DNA from: Caulobacter endophyticus
Lineage (GTDB): Bacteria; Pseudomonadota; Alphaproteobacteria; Caulobacterales; Caulobacteraceae
DNA: 64,000 bases
NCBI RefSeq assembly: GCF_003116815.1
Contig: NZ_QDKQ01000014.1
Span: 1 to 64,000, forward strand
Direction of reading: 5' to 3'
The notes under the pieces were generated by a model. That model saw nothing but the letters and a program-made list of their open reading frames with translations. It ran no database searches and was not told the origin of the DNA. The stretch's first letter is position 1. Each line of letters starts with the position of its first letter. The position numbers and the translations under genes were made by a program. This document shows positions 50,476 through 59,677 of this stretch, one piece after another.

Positions 50476-52362
50476 ATGAGCGACAAGGAACGGGATCGAG
50501 CCGTTTCGATCCGGCGTGACGTCGACCCTGGGGCCATGTTTCTAGCCAAGTTCGTGAGAACCGTTGCGACTGTCGTGCTGGCCGCGCTGATGGCGGTGAC
50601 GACGGACTACTGCGTCAACATCCTGGTCCTCCAGCGGGCCGAGGTGTTCACGCCGTGGATGACGATGACCATCGTGGTCATCGTGGGCGGGCCTCTGTTC
50701 TACTTCCTGCACAGCCAGCGCCTGAACCTGAAGGCCGCCAAGCTGGACCTCTCGCGCAGCCTGAAGATCCAGCGGCAGACGGCCGAGGAGGCCGAACGTC
50801 GCCGCCGCGAGGCCGAGCAGACCCTGTCGCGCCTGCGCGAGCACGAGTCGCTGTACCGCATCCTGGCCAACAACCTCACCGACGCCCTGTCGATGTGGTG
50901 GCCGGACGGGCGGCGCCGCTACAACTCGCCGGCCATCGAGCGGCTGACGGGCTACACCCCCGCCGAGTTCCTGGTCGCGCCTAACCTGCTGGGCGTCAGT
51001 GACGAGGACGGAGCCAAGGCCGTGGCGGCCATCCGCACGCTGCAGACCCCCAGCGACAGCAGCACGCTGGAGTACCAGTTCCTGCGCAAGGACGGCCAGG
51101 CGATCTGGATCGAGAGCACCTATTCGCTGGTGCCCAAGGAAGAGGGCGGGGGCTTCATCGCCACCAGCCGCGACATCACCGAGCGCAAGCGCCTGGCGCA
51201 GGAGCTGGCGACGGCCGCGCACCAGGCCCAGGCGGCGGCCGCGGCCAAGGCCGACTTCCTGGCCAACATGACCCACGAGCTGCGCACGCCGCTGACGGCG
51301 ATCATCGGCTTTTCGGGCCTCCTGCGGCAGTCCTCGGCCCTGGCCGAGACCGACGCGCGCCAGGTGCGGCTGATCCACGAGGCCAGCAACACCCTGCTGG
51401 GCGTGATCAACGACGTGCTCGACTTCTCGCGCCTGGAGGCGGGGCTGGAGTTCGACGCCGAACCGTTCAAGCCGTGCGAGATCGCCCGCTCGGCCGCGGC
51501 CCTGATCGAGAGCCAGGCCCAGGCCAACGGCCTGCCGGTGCTGATCGAGTTCGGCCAGGGGCTCAAGCCCCTGCTGGGCGACGCGGCGCGGGTGAACCAG
51601 GTGCTGCTGAACTTCCTGTCCAACGCGGTGAAGTTCACCAGCGAGGGGCAGATCGTCATCAGCGTCAGCCAGGAGCCGTCGCCGGTCGGCCAGCGCCTGC
51701 GGATGGCGGTGCGCGACAGCGGCATCGGCCTGCCCGACGACATGCACGAGGCGGTGTTCGAGCGCTTCATCCAGGCCGACGCGGGCGTCTCGCGGCGGTT
51801 CGGCGGCACGGGTCTGGGCCTGGCGATCTGCAAGCGGATCATCGAGGCCATGGGTGGACAGATCGGCGTCGAGAGCGCGCCGGGGCGCGGCTCGACCTTC
51901 TGGTTCGAGGTCGAGCTGCCGGTCACCGAGACCGTGGCCAACGACCTGCCGGCCGCGCCGCAGCCGGCGGCGCTGGAGCGGCCCGTGCGGCTGCTGCTGG
52001 TCGAGGACAACGCCGCCAATCGCGAGCTGATCGGCGCGCTGCTGGCGCCGTTCGACGTCGAGGTTGAGACCGCCGTCGACGGGGTGGGGGCGGTCGACGC
52101 CTTCAAGGCCGGCAAGGCCTACGACCTCGTGCTGATGGACGTGCAGATGCCGGTGATGGACGGCCTGACCGCCACGCGCCGCATCCGCGCGCTGGAGCCG
52201 ATGGGCATGCGCACGCCGATCGTGGCCATGACCGCCAACGTCCTGCCCGAACAGGTGGCCACCTGCATGGCCGCGGGCATGGACGACCACCTGGGTAAGC
52301 CGATCAATCCTGGCCGGCTGCTGGAGATGGTGGCGCGGTGGGGACAGGCGCAGGCGGCTTGA
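50476..52362 (+). CDS. Hybrid histidine kinase with PAS and receiver domains
   Basis: 628 residues. Two membrane helices (FVRTVATVVLAALMAVTTDYC and WMTMTIVVIVGGPLFYFLH) with almost no periplasmic loop, a coiled-coil linker rich in Glu/Arg, and a PAS domain (LYRILANNLTDALSMWWPDGRRRYNSPAIERLTGY). Next come HisKA (FLANMTHELRTPLTAIIGFS, phospho-His near 272) and HATPase (NFLSNAVKFTSEG, DSGIGLPDD, FGGTGLGLAICKRI). The C-terminal receiver has LLLVEDNAANREL, the phospho-Asp in YDLVLMDVQMPVMDGL and Lys in DHLGKPINP. No partner regulator adjoins it. It starts 60 bases after GH28. Confidence 0.92.
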   Translation: MSDKERDRAVSIRRDVDPGAMFLAKFVRTVATVVLAALMAVTTDYCVNILVLQRAEVFTPWMTMTIVVIVGGPLFYFLHSQRLNLKAAKLDLSRSLKIQRQTAEEAERRRREAEQTLSRLREHESLYRILANNLTDALSMWWPDGRRRYNSPAIERLTGYTPAEFLVAPNLLGVSDEDGAKAVAAIRTLQTPSDSSTLEYQFLRKDGQAIWIESTYSLVPKEEGGGFIATSRDITERKRLAQELATAAHQAQAAAAAKADFLANMTHELRTPLTAIIGFSGLLRQSSALAETDARQVRLIHEASNTLLGVINDVLDFSRLEAGLEFDAEPFKPCEIARSAAALIESQAQANGLPVLIEFGQGLKPLLGDAARVNQVLLNFLSNAVKFTSEGQIVISVSQEPSPVGQRLRMAVRDSGIGLPDDMHEAVFERFIQADAGVSRRFGGTGLGLAICKRIIEAMGGQIGVESAPGRGSTFWFEVELPVTETVANDLPAAPQPAALERPVRLLLVEDNAANRELIGALLAPFDVEVETAVDGVGAVDAFKAGKAYDLVLMDVQMPVMDGLTATRRIRALEPMGMRTPIVAMTANVLPEQVATCMAAGMDDHLGKPINPGRLLEMVARWGQAQAA

Positions 52363-52367
52363 GATCC

Positions 52368-52641
52368 TCCCCCTGAAGGGGGAGGTGTCGGCGAAGCCGA
52401 CGGAGGGGGACGTGGTCTGTGAGCCAGCGGCCGCCTTATCGTCAGCAGTTACTTCCCCCTCCGGCCCTCCGGGCCACCTCCCCCTTCGGGGGGAGGGTCG
52501 TCGTGGCTCCCTTCCCCCTTGATGGGGGAAGGGCCGGGGATGGGGGTGACCACGGCGCTGGGTCTTGAAACGAAAATGGGGGCGGAACGCGCGGTTCCAC
52601 CCCCATCCCAACCCTTCCCCCCATCAAGGGGGAAGGGCTCT
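52368..52641. repeat. Four palindromic repeats filling a convergent junction
   Basis: From left: CTCCCCCTGAAGGGGGAG with GTCGGCGAAGCCGAC (52368-52412); CCGGCCCTCCGGGCC with CTCCCCCTTCGGGGGGAG (52450-52498); CCCTTCCCCCTTGATGGGGG (52509-52530 region); and the mirror unit ending near 52641. The whole space between the kinase and the transporter gene is repeat. Confidence 0.82.
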
Positions 52642-52651
52642 AGTTTCGTGA

Positions 52652-54277
52652 TCAGTTGATGTCCGGGATCTGGTCGCTGGTGACCGAGGGCTTGGCTTTC
52701 TCGCCGCGGCCCCAGAGGCGTTCGTATTTCCAGCCGGTGAGGTCCTCGACGATGGCCTTGGACTCGGGGGTCTCGGCCTCGGTGGCGCCGGCGCGCAGGC
52801 GTTCGACCTCGTGGACCAGGACCTCGTGGGTCCTGGCGTTGAGGCGGAACTTCCACGAGATGATCATGCCCGTGACCATCACCAGGATCGGGCCGCCGAC
52901 CATGATCAGCACCAGGGTGTGGATCGCCTGCGGGGTCTGCTGGACCACCTGGCCCTTGCCGCCCGAGACGAAGCCGCCCAGGCCCAGCAGGGTTGTGGTC
53001 AGCAGGATGGCGCCCGACTGGGCGATCTTGCGCACGAAGGTCATGACGCCGGCGAAGATGCCCTCGCGGCGCTGGCCGGTGACCGCCTCGTCGACGTCGG
53101 GGAGGTAGTTGTAGACGCCCCAGGGCACGAAGTTCAGCGTGCCGCGGCCCAGGCCCGCAAGGATGATCGGCAGGAACAGCCAGAACAGGACCGTGGGGTT
53201 GAAGCCCGAACCGGCCGCGTTGAAGATGTTGCCGTGCAGCCCCTCGACGCCCGCGGCGAAGCCGGCCGGCCTGACGAGGTAGAAGCCCAGGAACAGCAGC
53301 AGGGCCGCGCTGACGAAGGCGATGGCCATGCGGTAGGCCGCCGTCGGGCCGGTCTTAATGATCACGCGGATGGCGATCATCACCGAGATCAGCTGGGCGA
53401 AGTACATCATCGTCATCGCCTGGGAGATCACCAGGGTCGAGCCGACCATCACCGTGGCCACGAACAGCGGGAAGGCGGTGTTGAAGATGTCCTGGCTGAT
53501 GTAGCCGCCCAGATAGAGCGACAGGTGCTGGCGGAAGGCCTTCAGCTTCAGCGTCGAGAACAGGTCGCGGAACATGTTGACCGGGATCAGCGCCGCCTTG
53601 CCCCAGTCCATGGGTTCGGGCTGGATCAGCTTTTCCTCGTCGGTGTAGGGGCGTTCCCAGGTGAACAGCACCACCAGCACGACGACCAGGCTGAACAGGC
53701 CGCCGAAGATGGCCGCCATGATCAGGAAGGTATTGGAGCTGTCCTTGCCGCCGAAGTTGTTGATGATCAGCGTGGGCAGGTACGAGGCCAGGATCGCCGA
53801 GCTTTGGGCGATCAGCATGCGGGCACCCGCGAACTTGGCCTTCTCCTTGTAATCCTTCGTCATTTCCGCCGCGAGGGTTTCCCACGGGATCAGGAACATC
53901 GTGTAGACGAACTCGAAGAAGATGAAGGTCACCAGGTAGTAGGTGAAGGTCTGGCCCGAGACGAAGATCAGGGCGAAGCTGGGCAGCAGCGGGATGGTCA
54001 GCAGCAGGAAGATCTTCCGCCGCCCGACCTTGCGGCCGATCCAGGTGTGGCGCAGGTTGTCGGAGATGTAGCCGATCAGCGGGCAGGTGATCGCTTCCAG
54101 CAGGCGCGGAAGGCCCAGGATCAGGCCGGTCTCGACCGGCGACAGTCCGCAGAAGGTGATGAAGAAGTAGGCCAGCCAGCCGGTGATCACGGCTTGCGCG
54201 CCGGCCCCCAGCATGTCGCCGGAGCCCCAGCCCCAATAGTTGATCCAGGACGGTTTGCGGGCGTCTGGCGTGGCCAT
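52652..54277 (-). CDS. GPH-family (MFS) sugar/oligouronide:cation symporter
   Basis: 541 residues from ATG 54277 with twelve hydrophobic helices. The N-terminal YWGWGSGDMLGAGAQAVITGWLAYFFITFCGLSP and LPRLLEAITCPLIGYISDNLRHTWIGRKVGRRK are the glycoside-pentoside-hexuronide pattern. A ~50-residue cytoplasmic C-terminus follows. The family moves glycosides and uronides with Na+ or H+. As the last gene of the leftward pectin operon, it probably carries unsaturated rhamnogalacturonan disaccharide or L-rhamnose across the inner membrane. Substrate is inferred from context. Confidence 0.87.
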   Translation of the reverse strand: MATPDARKPSWINYWGWGSGDMLGAGAQAVITGWLAYFFITFCGLSPVETGLILGLPRLLEAITCPLIGYISDNLRHTWIGRKVGRRKIFLLLTIPLLPSFALIFVSGQTFTYYLVTFIFFEFVYTMFLIPWETLAAEMTKDYKEKAKFAGARMLIAQSSAILASYLPTLIINNFGGKDSSNTFLIMAAIFGGLFSLVVVLVVLFTWERPYTDEEKLIQPEPMDWGKAALIPVNMFRDLFSTLKLKAFRQHLSLYLGGYISQDIFNTAFPLFVATVMVGSTLVISQAMTMMYFAQLISVMIAIRVIIKTGPTAAYRMAIAFVSAALLLFLGFYLVRPAGFAAGVEGLHGNIFNAAGSGFNPTVLFWLFLPIILAGLGRGTLNFVPWGVYNYLPDVDEAVTGQRREGIFAGVMTFVRKIAQSGAILLTTTLLGLGGFVSGGKGQVVQQTPQAIHTLVLIMVGGPILVMVTGMIISWKFRLNARTHEVLVHEVERLRAGATEAETPESKAIVEDLTGWKYERLWGRGEKAKPSVTSDQIPDIN

Positions 54278-54365
54278 GTGCGTCTCATTCCCAAGAGGAG
54301 GGGGTCTTGTCGCCCCCAAGTCCGGTCCGGCGATGGGCCGGACCGGATTAGTTCGGAGGCGGCGC

Positions 54366-55475
54366 CTAGATGAAGGCGCGCTGGAATTCGCCCAGAGCCA
54401 GCATGGCCAGCGACTGGCCGTACGGCATCGAGGTCAGCGGGATGTCCTTGTAGCCCTGGATCGTGTCGAACACCGGGGTGCCGAACGAGACCTGCTGCAG
54501 TTCGCCGGCGTCGTCGATATTGGCCAGCACGCCCTTGATGGCGCGGATGGCGACGGCTTCGTATTCCTTGCCGATGTAGCGCTTGCGGACGGCCTTAAGC
54601 ACGCCGTAGGCGAAGCCGGCCGTGGCCGAGGCTTCAAGGTACGAGGTCTTGTCGTTGATGATCGTGTGCCACAGACCGGTTTCCTGGTCCTGGTATTCGG
54701 TCAGGGCCTTGATCTGGGCTTCCAGGGCGTCGATCAGGAAGGCGCGCAGGCCGTCGCCCGGCTTCAGGTCGAGCAGCTCGATGAACTCCGGGATGGCGAT
54801 CGTCACCCAGCAGTTCCCGCGGGCCCACAGGGCGTCGGCGAAGTTGTGACGGCCCTCGAAGGTCCAGCCGTGGAACCACAGGCCGGTCTTGCGGTCGGCC
54901 AGGTACTTGATGTGGACCATGAACTGGCGCTTGGCCTCCTCGACGAAGTCGGGGCGGTCGAGCAGCAGGCCGATCTTGGCCAGCGGCAGCACGCTCATCA
55001 TCAGCGTGTCGTCCCACAGCTGCTGCGGGTTCTCGCTGTTGAAGACGATGTGCTGGAAGCCGCCTTCCTCGGTGCGCGGACCCTCGTACATGACGTAGTC
55101 GGCCCAGGTCTCGAGGTAGGGGATGTAGGTGTGGTCGCCGGTGGCCTCGTAGAGGTAGGCCAGGGTCAGGAACGGCGAGACCGTGTTGATGTTCTTGGTC
55201 GGCGTGCCGGCCTCGAAGCGGTCGGCGAACCACTTGGTCATGATGTCGAAGGCGCGCTCGTCGCCGTACATCTCGTACTGCTTCCACAGGCCGTAGAGGC
55301 CCACGCCGTGGGTCCACTCCCAGTCGTTCCAGCCCTTGGTGTCGATGACGCGGCCGTCGTCGAGACGCAGCAGGAATTCGCCGGTCTCGTCGGTGATGTC
55401 GACGAGGTTGCTGATCAGAAGCGCGATCTTGGCCTTGACGTCCTTGGCCTCGATGCCGTGTGCGAGATTGGGCAC
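54366..55475 (-). CDS. GH105 unsaturated rhamnogalacturonyl hydrolase
   Basis: 369 residues from GTG 55475 with AGGAG upstream, no signal peptide, so cytoplasmic. The (alpha/alpha)6 barrel features of GH105/GH88 are present: WNDWEWTHGVGLYGLWKQYE, NINTVSPFLTLAYLYEATG, QQLWDDTLMMSVLPLA with the catalytic Asp pair, FHGWTFEGRHNFADALWARGNCWVTIAIPEF and SYLEASATAGFAYGVLKAVR. It cleaves the unsaturated galacturonyl residue from rhamnose in disaccharides made by rhamnogalacturonan lyases. This gives rhamnose to the enzymes encoded upstream in the operon. Confidence 0.93.
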   Translation of the reverse strand: MPNLAHGIEAKDVKAKIALLISNLVDITDETGEFLLRLDDGRVIDTKGWNDWEWTHGVGLYGLWKQYEMYGDERAFDIMTKWFADRFEAGTPTKNINTVSPFLTLAYLYEATGDHTYIPYLETWADYVMYEGPRTEEGGFQHIVFNSENPQQLWDDTLMMSVLPLAKIGLLLDRPDFVEEAKRQFMVHIKYLADRKTGLWFHGWTFEGRHNFADALWARGNCWVTIAIPEFIELLDLKPGDGLRAFLIDALEAQIKALTEYQDQETGLWHTIINDKTSYLEASATAGFAYGVLKAVRKRYIGKEYEAVAIRAIKGVLANIDDAGELQQVSFGTPVFDTIQGYKDIPLTSMPYGQSLAMLALGEFQRAFI

Positions 55476-55515
55476 GGTAGTCTCCTAAAGGGTAGGTCTT
55501 GAGGTAGGCGGGGGC

Positions 55516-58500
55516 CTACTGCTTGTAGTTCGGCGCGGGGACGCGGGCGACGGGCACGCCGCCTTCCACGTTGCGCAGCACTTCCAGTTTGACCGCTTCC
55601 AGGGCGTCGCCGGGGGCGCCGTCGCTGGTTACGGCCAGGGCGATGGTGTTCTTGCCGTGCGGATCGACGATGCCGTTGGGCAGGACGAAGGTCCGCTGCG
55701 GGCCGACGTGGGCGATGAACTGGCCCATGTTCCAGCCATTGACGAAGATCAGCACGCGATAGCGGCCGGGCGAGCGCGGGGTCTTCGGATCGCCGATCGT
55801 CAGGCCCAGCGTCACGTCCTGGTCCTTGGGCAGGGCCAGGTCGAAGTTGGTGCGATACCAGGTGGTGCCGGCGTAGGGCGTGGTCGCGGCCATGTCGGCC
55901 TTCTGCCAGGCCTGGTCGGGGAAGCCCGGCAGGTGCCAGCCCATCCGCTCGCCGTACTGGCCGCCTTCGTTCATCGGGCCGCGCACCGGATCGGCGATGT
56001 CCTCGCCGCCCTTGTTGCCCTGGATCTTCCAGCTGATCGGCACGGCGAAGCTGTAGCTGGTGGGGCTCGACAGCGAGGCCGAGACCAGGCCGCGGGCTTC
56101 CTTGTGGAAGTCGTCGGCGTCGAGGTCCCAGTTGTGGCCGTTGTTGCGCACCATCACCGACAGTACGTGCTCGCCGTCGCCGCGCAGGTCTTCCGGCAGC
56201 TTGAAGGTCGCCACGCCCGTGGTGATCGGGCGGGGCAGGCCGCCGTCCAGCTCGTGCTGGCCCAGGAACTTGCCGTCCAGCCAGACCTGCAGCATCCCCG
56301 CGCCGCCGGCGCCGTAGTGCAGGGTCAGGGTGTCGATGTCGGCGCGGCCCTTGTAGCGGCCGCGATACCAGACGTCGCCGTGGTGGAAGCCGTGGGTGCT
56401 CATGTCGAGCGCCGGCTGGCCCGTCGGCGGACGCACGGTGGAGCCGCCGCGCTTGCCCTCGGCCTTGGCCCAGGCGCTGTCGTCGAAGGCCGGATCCGAC
56501 TCCGGCGAGCCGGCGGCGGTCTTCCAGTCGAGCCTGGCCAGGTCGGGCACGGTGACGGCGGCGGGGCCGGCCAGCGGCTTGGACGCCAGCAGCGAGCCCG
56601 AAGCCGTGGCCTTGGCGGCGACGGCCGCGCCGTTCCAGCGGACGGACTTCACGCCCTTGGGGGCGAAGACTTCCAGGGCGCTCTGCGTCTCGGTGTCGCC
56701 GGTCAGAGACAGGACCGCGCCCTTGACGGCGGCGGTGCGCACGAGGCCGGGGCCGCGCTGCAGGGTGGGCCCGGCGGCGGTGTCCTGGCGCCAGAAGGTC
56801 TGGCCCGTGGCTTCATCCGCCAGCAGCAGCACGAGCGGCGGACGGCCGCCGCCGGTGACGCGCACGCGGGCCAGGCCCGCGTGCTGGTAGGAGAGCTTCA
56901 GGTCGCCCTTGGCGGCGTCGAAGCTCGACGACACCTGGCCTTCCAGCACCTCGACCTTGGGGGCCTCGGCGTAGCGCAGGACCGTCTCGCCCGCCTCGCC
57001 GGCGCGGCCGTACATCAAGGCCAGGTCGCCGCCGTTCCAGGGCAGGTGGGTCTGGATCTCGGAGGTCGAATAGACCAGCCGCTGACCGCCCAGATCGTAG
57101 CTGGCCATCAGCATCTTGCTGTCCTGGCCCTTGATCCGCGAGGGGACCACGTACTCGCCGTCGCGGGTCTTGACCTTGAAGGTGAAGGCCTCGTCGCCAG
57201 TGGCGCTGCTGGGGTTGTGGATCACCACATAGAGGTGGCTGCCGGTCTCGGCGTTGACGTTGTGATAGACGCGGACCTTGTCGTTCGACGGAACGACGGC
57301 CTCGCCCTTGTCCATGCGGCGCAGGTCGGTGACCGTGTTCAGGAACTGGCCCATCTGCTTCATGACGCGGGCCTTGTCGCGCAGGCCCCGGGTCTCGTCG
57401 ATGGCCGAGCCGTAGTCGTAGGAGCTGAACACCACCGGGGCCGGCGACCAGCCCCACGAGGTGCCGCCATAGGTCATGTAGAAGCTCTGGATCGTCAGGC
57501 CGTTGGCGATGTTGGTTCCGTAGAACACCCGCTGGTAGCCGACGCCGCGATGGATGGCGGTGCAGTCGTAGTCGCCGTTGCTGCCCCAGTAGTCGAACCA
57601 GCCGCCGCCGAACTCGGCCGCGAAGCCGGGGGTATTGGGGCTGGCCGAGGCGCCGCCCTTGGCCCCGCCGGCGCCGTAGAGGCCCCAGTCGGGCGCCACG
57701 CCGGGCGAGGAGGGGGTTGAGTCGACCTTGCACGAGCCGCCCGGGTAGCCGTCGAAGGCGTAGAGGTCGGTCGGGCCTTCGACCGCGCCGGGCACGTTGG
57801 AGCCCTTGGGCACCCAGTAGCCGTTGCGGCCCTTGTCGTTGTGGAACAGCGGGACGGTGATCCCATCCGCGCGGGCCTTGTCGGCCAGCCACTGCATGTA
57901 GCGCTGCTGCGGGGCGCCCACGACGTCGAGCTCGTTCTCGATCTGGTGGGCGATGACCGTGCCCTGGCCGGTGGTCAGCTGGTGGCGGGCGATGACCTTG
58001 TTGATCTGGCTCAGCCACTCGTCGGCGGCCTGGATGTATTCCGGCGCGTCGGTGCGGGCGCGGGCCTGCTGGTTGACCAGGTGGCCGGGGAAGCCGCCGC
58101 GCGTCAGCTCGGCGTTCACGTACGGGCCGGCGCGGGTGATGACGTAGAGGCCTTCTTCCTTGGCCATGGTCAGCACGCGATCCATGTCGCGGATGCCCGA
58201 GAAGTCGTAGACCCCCTGCTTGGGCGAGTGGTAGCCCCAGTCGATGTAGATGGCGACGGTGTTGTAGCCGCTGGCCTTCATCTTCTGGAGGATGTCGCGC
58301 CACAGGTCGGGGCTGGGCACGCGGAAGGGATGGAACTCGCCGCCCCACGAATAGATGCGCTCGCCGTCGACCTTCAGGGAGTACTTGTCCCAGGTGATCT
58401 TGTGGGCTTCGGCCGGCTTGGCCGCGACCGCCTGGTCGCCGCCTTCCTTCAGCACGGTGAAGTGGCGCACCGTGCCCGACAGCTCGGGCAGTTCCTTCTT

Positions 58501-59307
58501 GGGCGTCCAGGTGCGGAAGCCGTCGGTGCTGTCGGAGTACCAGTAGCGCTTGGCCATGTACTCGTCGAAATAGATGCGCCAGGCGCCTTCGGGCGTGCGC
58601 GTTAGGGCGGGGCCCTCGAGGAACTTGCCCCAGCCGGCCCAGTCGCCGCCGCCCTTGACCTGCCAGGGGCCGTCCAGCGACGGGGCGGTCAGGAGCTCGA
58701 TGAACTTGGTGGTCTCGTTCTTGGCGAAGGCCTGGTACTGCGAGCCCTCGCGCACGACGAAGGCGTCGATGTAGTTGGGGCCCATGCCCGACAGCGGGCG
58801 CGGCGCGCTCCAGCTGGCGAGGTCGGCGTCCTGCGCCGTGATCCGGTAAGGCTGGAACTGCCCGGCGATGCCCGTGGTCGAGACCGACAGGATCAGGTGC
58901 TCGGAGCCGTCGGCGTCGACGAACCACTCCGGCGCCCAGGTGTTGGTCGAGGCCGGCACATCGACGGTGACGTCCCGCAGGAACGTCCAGTCGACCAGGT
59001 CCTTGCTGCGGGCCAGGCCTATGGTGTTGCTGGTCCAGCCGGTGGTGTAGGCGACGTAGTAGAAGCCGTCCTTGCGCTTGATGACGCTGGGATCGCGGAT
59101 CAGCCCCTTGGGCGGGGTGTAGGCCAGCGGCTTCTGCAGGGTGAAGCGCGAGCCGTCGACCGAGTCGTACACGCTCATGTTCGACTGGCTGGCGTTGGTG
59201 AACGCCGTCATGACGTAGCGCGTCGGCTCGGCCGCAGTCGCGCCGGACAGGGCGGTCGTGGCGAGCAGGGCGGCGGCGAGGCCGAAGAGGGCGGGACGCT
59301 TGATCAC
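55516..59307 (-). CDS. Large exported GH43-like / GH35 beta-galactosidase fusion
   Basis: 1263 residues from GTG 59307, 5 bases after the rhamnose mutarotase stop. Signal peptide to about residue 26. Residues ~30-300 form a GH43-like beta-propeller: IRDPSVIKRKDGFYYVAYTT (catalytic Asp), NYIDAFVV and FLEGPALTRTPEG (likely acid Glu). Residues ~305-680 are GH35: GGEFHPFRVPSPDLWRDILQKMK, YVNAELTRGGFPGHL, AHQIENELDVVG (acid/base) and AAEFGGGWFDYWG (nucleophile). The rest is beta-sandwich/galactose-binding modules (LQVWLDGKFLGQHELDG, NGWNMGQFIAHVGPQRTFVLPNG). Predicted periplasmic removal of galactose and arabinose or related side chains of rhamnogalacturonan I. Confidence 0.9.
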   Translation of the reverse strand: MIKRPALFGLAAALLATTALSGATAAEPTRYVMTAFTNASQSNMSVYDSVDGSRFTLQKPLAYTPPKGLIRDPSVIKRKDGFYYVAYTTGWTSNTIGLARSKDLVDWTFLRDVTVDVPASTNTWAPEWFVDADGSEHLILSVSTTGIAGQFQPYRITAQDADLASWSAPRPLSGMGPNYIDAFVVREGSQYQAFAKNETTKFIELLTAPSLDGPWQVKGGGDWAGWGKFLEGPALTRTPEGAWRIYFDEYMAKRYWYSDSTDGFRTWTPKKELPELSGTVRHFTVLKEGGDQAVAAKPAEAHKITWDKYSLKVDGERIYSWGGEFHPFRVPSPDLWRDILQKMKASGYNTVAIYIDWGYHSPKQGVYDFSGIRDMDRVLTMAKEEGLYVITRAGPYVNAELTRGGFPGHLVNQQARARTDAPEYIQAADEWLSQINKVIARHQLTTGQGTVIAHQIENELDVVGAPQQRYMQWLADKARADGITVPLFHNDKGRNGYWVPKGSNVPGAVEGPTDLYAFDGYPGGSCKVDSTPSSPGVAPDWGLYGAGGAKGGASASPNTPGFAAEFGGGWFDYWGSNGDYDCTAIHRGVGYQRVFYGTNIANGLTIQSFYMTYGGTSWGWSPAPVVFSSYDYGSAIDETRGLRDKARVMKQMGQFLNTVTDLRRMDKGEAVVPSNDKVRVYHNVNAETGSHLYVVIHNPSSATGDEAFTFKVKTRDGEYVVPSRIKGQDSKMLMASYDLGGQRLVYSTSEIQTHLPWNGGDLALMYGRAGEAGETVLRYAEAPKVEVLEGQVSSSFDAAKGDLKLSYQHAGLARVRVTGGGRPPLVLLLADEATGQTFWRQDTAAGPTLQRGPGLVRTAAVKGAVLSLTGDTETQSALEVFAPKGVKSVRWNGAAVAAKATASGSLLASKPLAGPAAVTVPDLARLDWKTAAGSPESDPAFDDSAWAKAEGKRGGSTVRPPTGQPALDMSTHGFHHGDVWYRGRYKGRADIDTLTLHYGAGGAGMLQVWLDGKFLGQHELDGGLPRPITTGVATFKLPEDLRGDGEHVLSVMVRNNGHNWDLDADDFHKEARGLVSASLSSPTSYSFAVPISWKIQGNKGGEDIADPVRGPMNEGGQYGERMGWHLPGFPDQAWQKADMAATTPYAGTTWYRTNFDLALPKDQDVTLGLTIGDPKTPRSPGRYRVLIFVNGWNMGQFIAHVGPQRTFVLPNGIVDPHGKNTIALAVTSDGAPGDALEAVKLEVLRNVEGGVPVARVPAPNYKQ

Positions 59308-59312
59308 TGGTT

Positions 59313-59648
59313 TCAGCCCTCGAAGTAGAAGACGGGCTTGAGCGGCCATTCGACCGGCTTATTGTCCGGATGGACGTCCATCAGGTCGGCCATGAAGTCC
59401 CACCAGCGCTTCATCACCGGCTGCAGGGGCAGGGCGTCCTTGTTGTTGTCCGGCTTCAGGCGAAGCACGGCGAACAGGCTCATGGTCTCTTCGTCGAGGA
59501 AGATCGAATAGTCGTAGATGCCGGCGCTGCGCAGCGCTTCGGCGAGGTCCGGCCACAGCTCGTCGTGACGGCGCTCGTACTCGGCGGCGACGCCGGGCTT
59601 CAATTGCATGCGGAAGGCGATCGGGCGGCCTTCGGTCAGCGTGCTCAT
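59313..59648 (-). CDS. rhaM: L-rhamnose mutarotase
   Basis: 111 residues, the family length. AFRMQLKPGVAAEYERRHDELWPDLAEALRSAGIYDYSIFLDEETMSLFAVLR and WWDFMADLMDVHPDNKPVEWPLKPVFYFEG carry the conserved His, Tyr and Trp-Trp residues of the RhaM/RhaU fold. It interconverts alpha and beta anomers of L-rhamnose. The gene lies between the lactonase and the GH43-GH35 gene with short gaps. Confidence 0.95.
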   Translation of the reverse strand: MSTLTEGRPIAFRMQLKPGVAAEYERRHDELWPDLAEALRSAGIYDYSIFLDEETMSLFAVLRLKPDNNKDALPLQPVMKRWWDFMADLMDVHPDNKPVEWPLKPVFYFEG

Positions 59649-59677
59649 GGTTTCCTCCTGGCGTCGTTTCTTGGTTT

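Noticed and set aside
55657..57720. A 687-codon plus-strand frame antisense to the GH43-GH35 gene
   Set aside because: Low-complexity Gly/Ala/Val/Asp translation with no motif; a shadow of the real gene.
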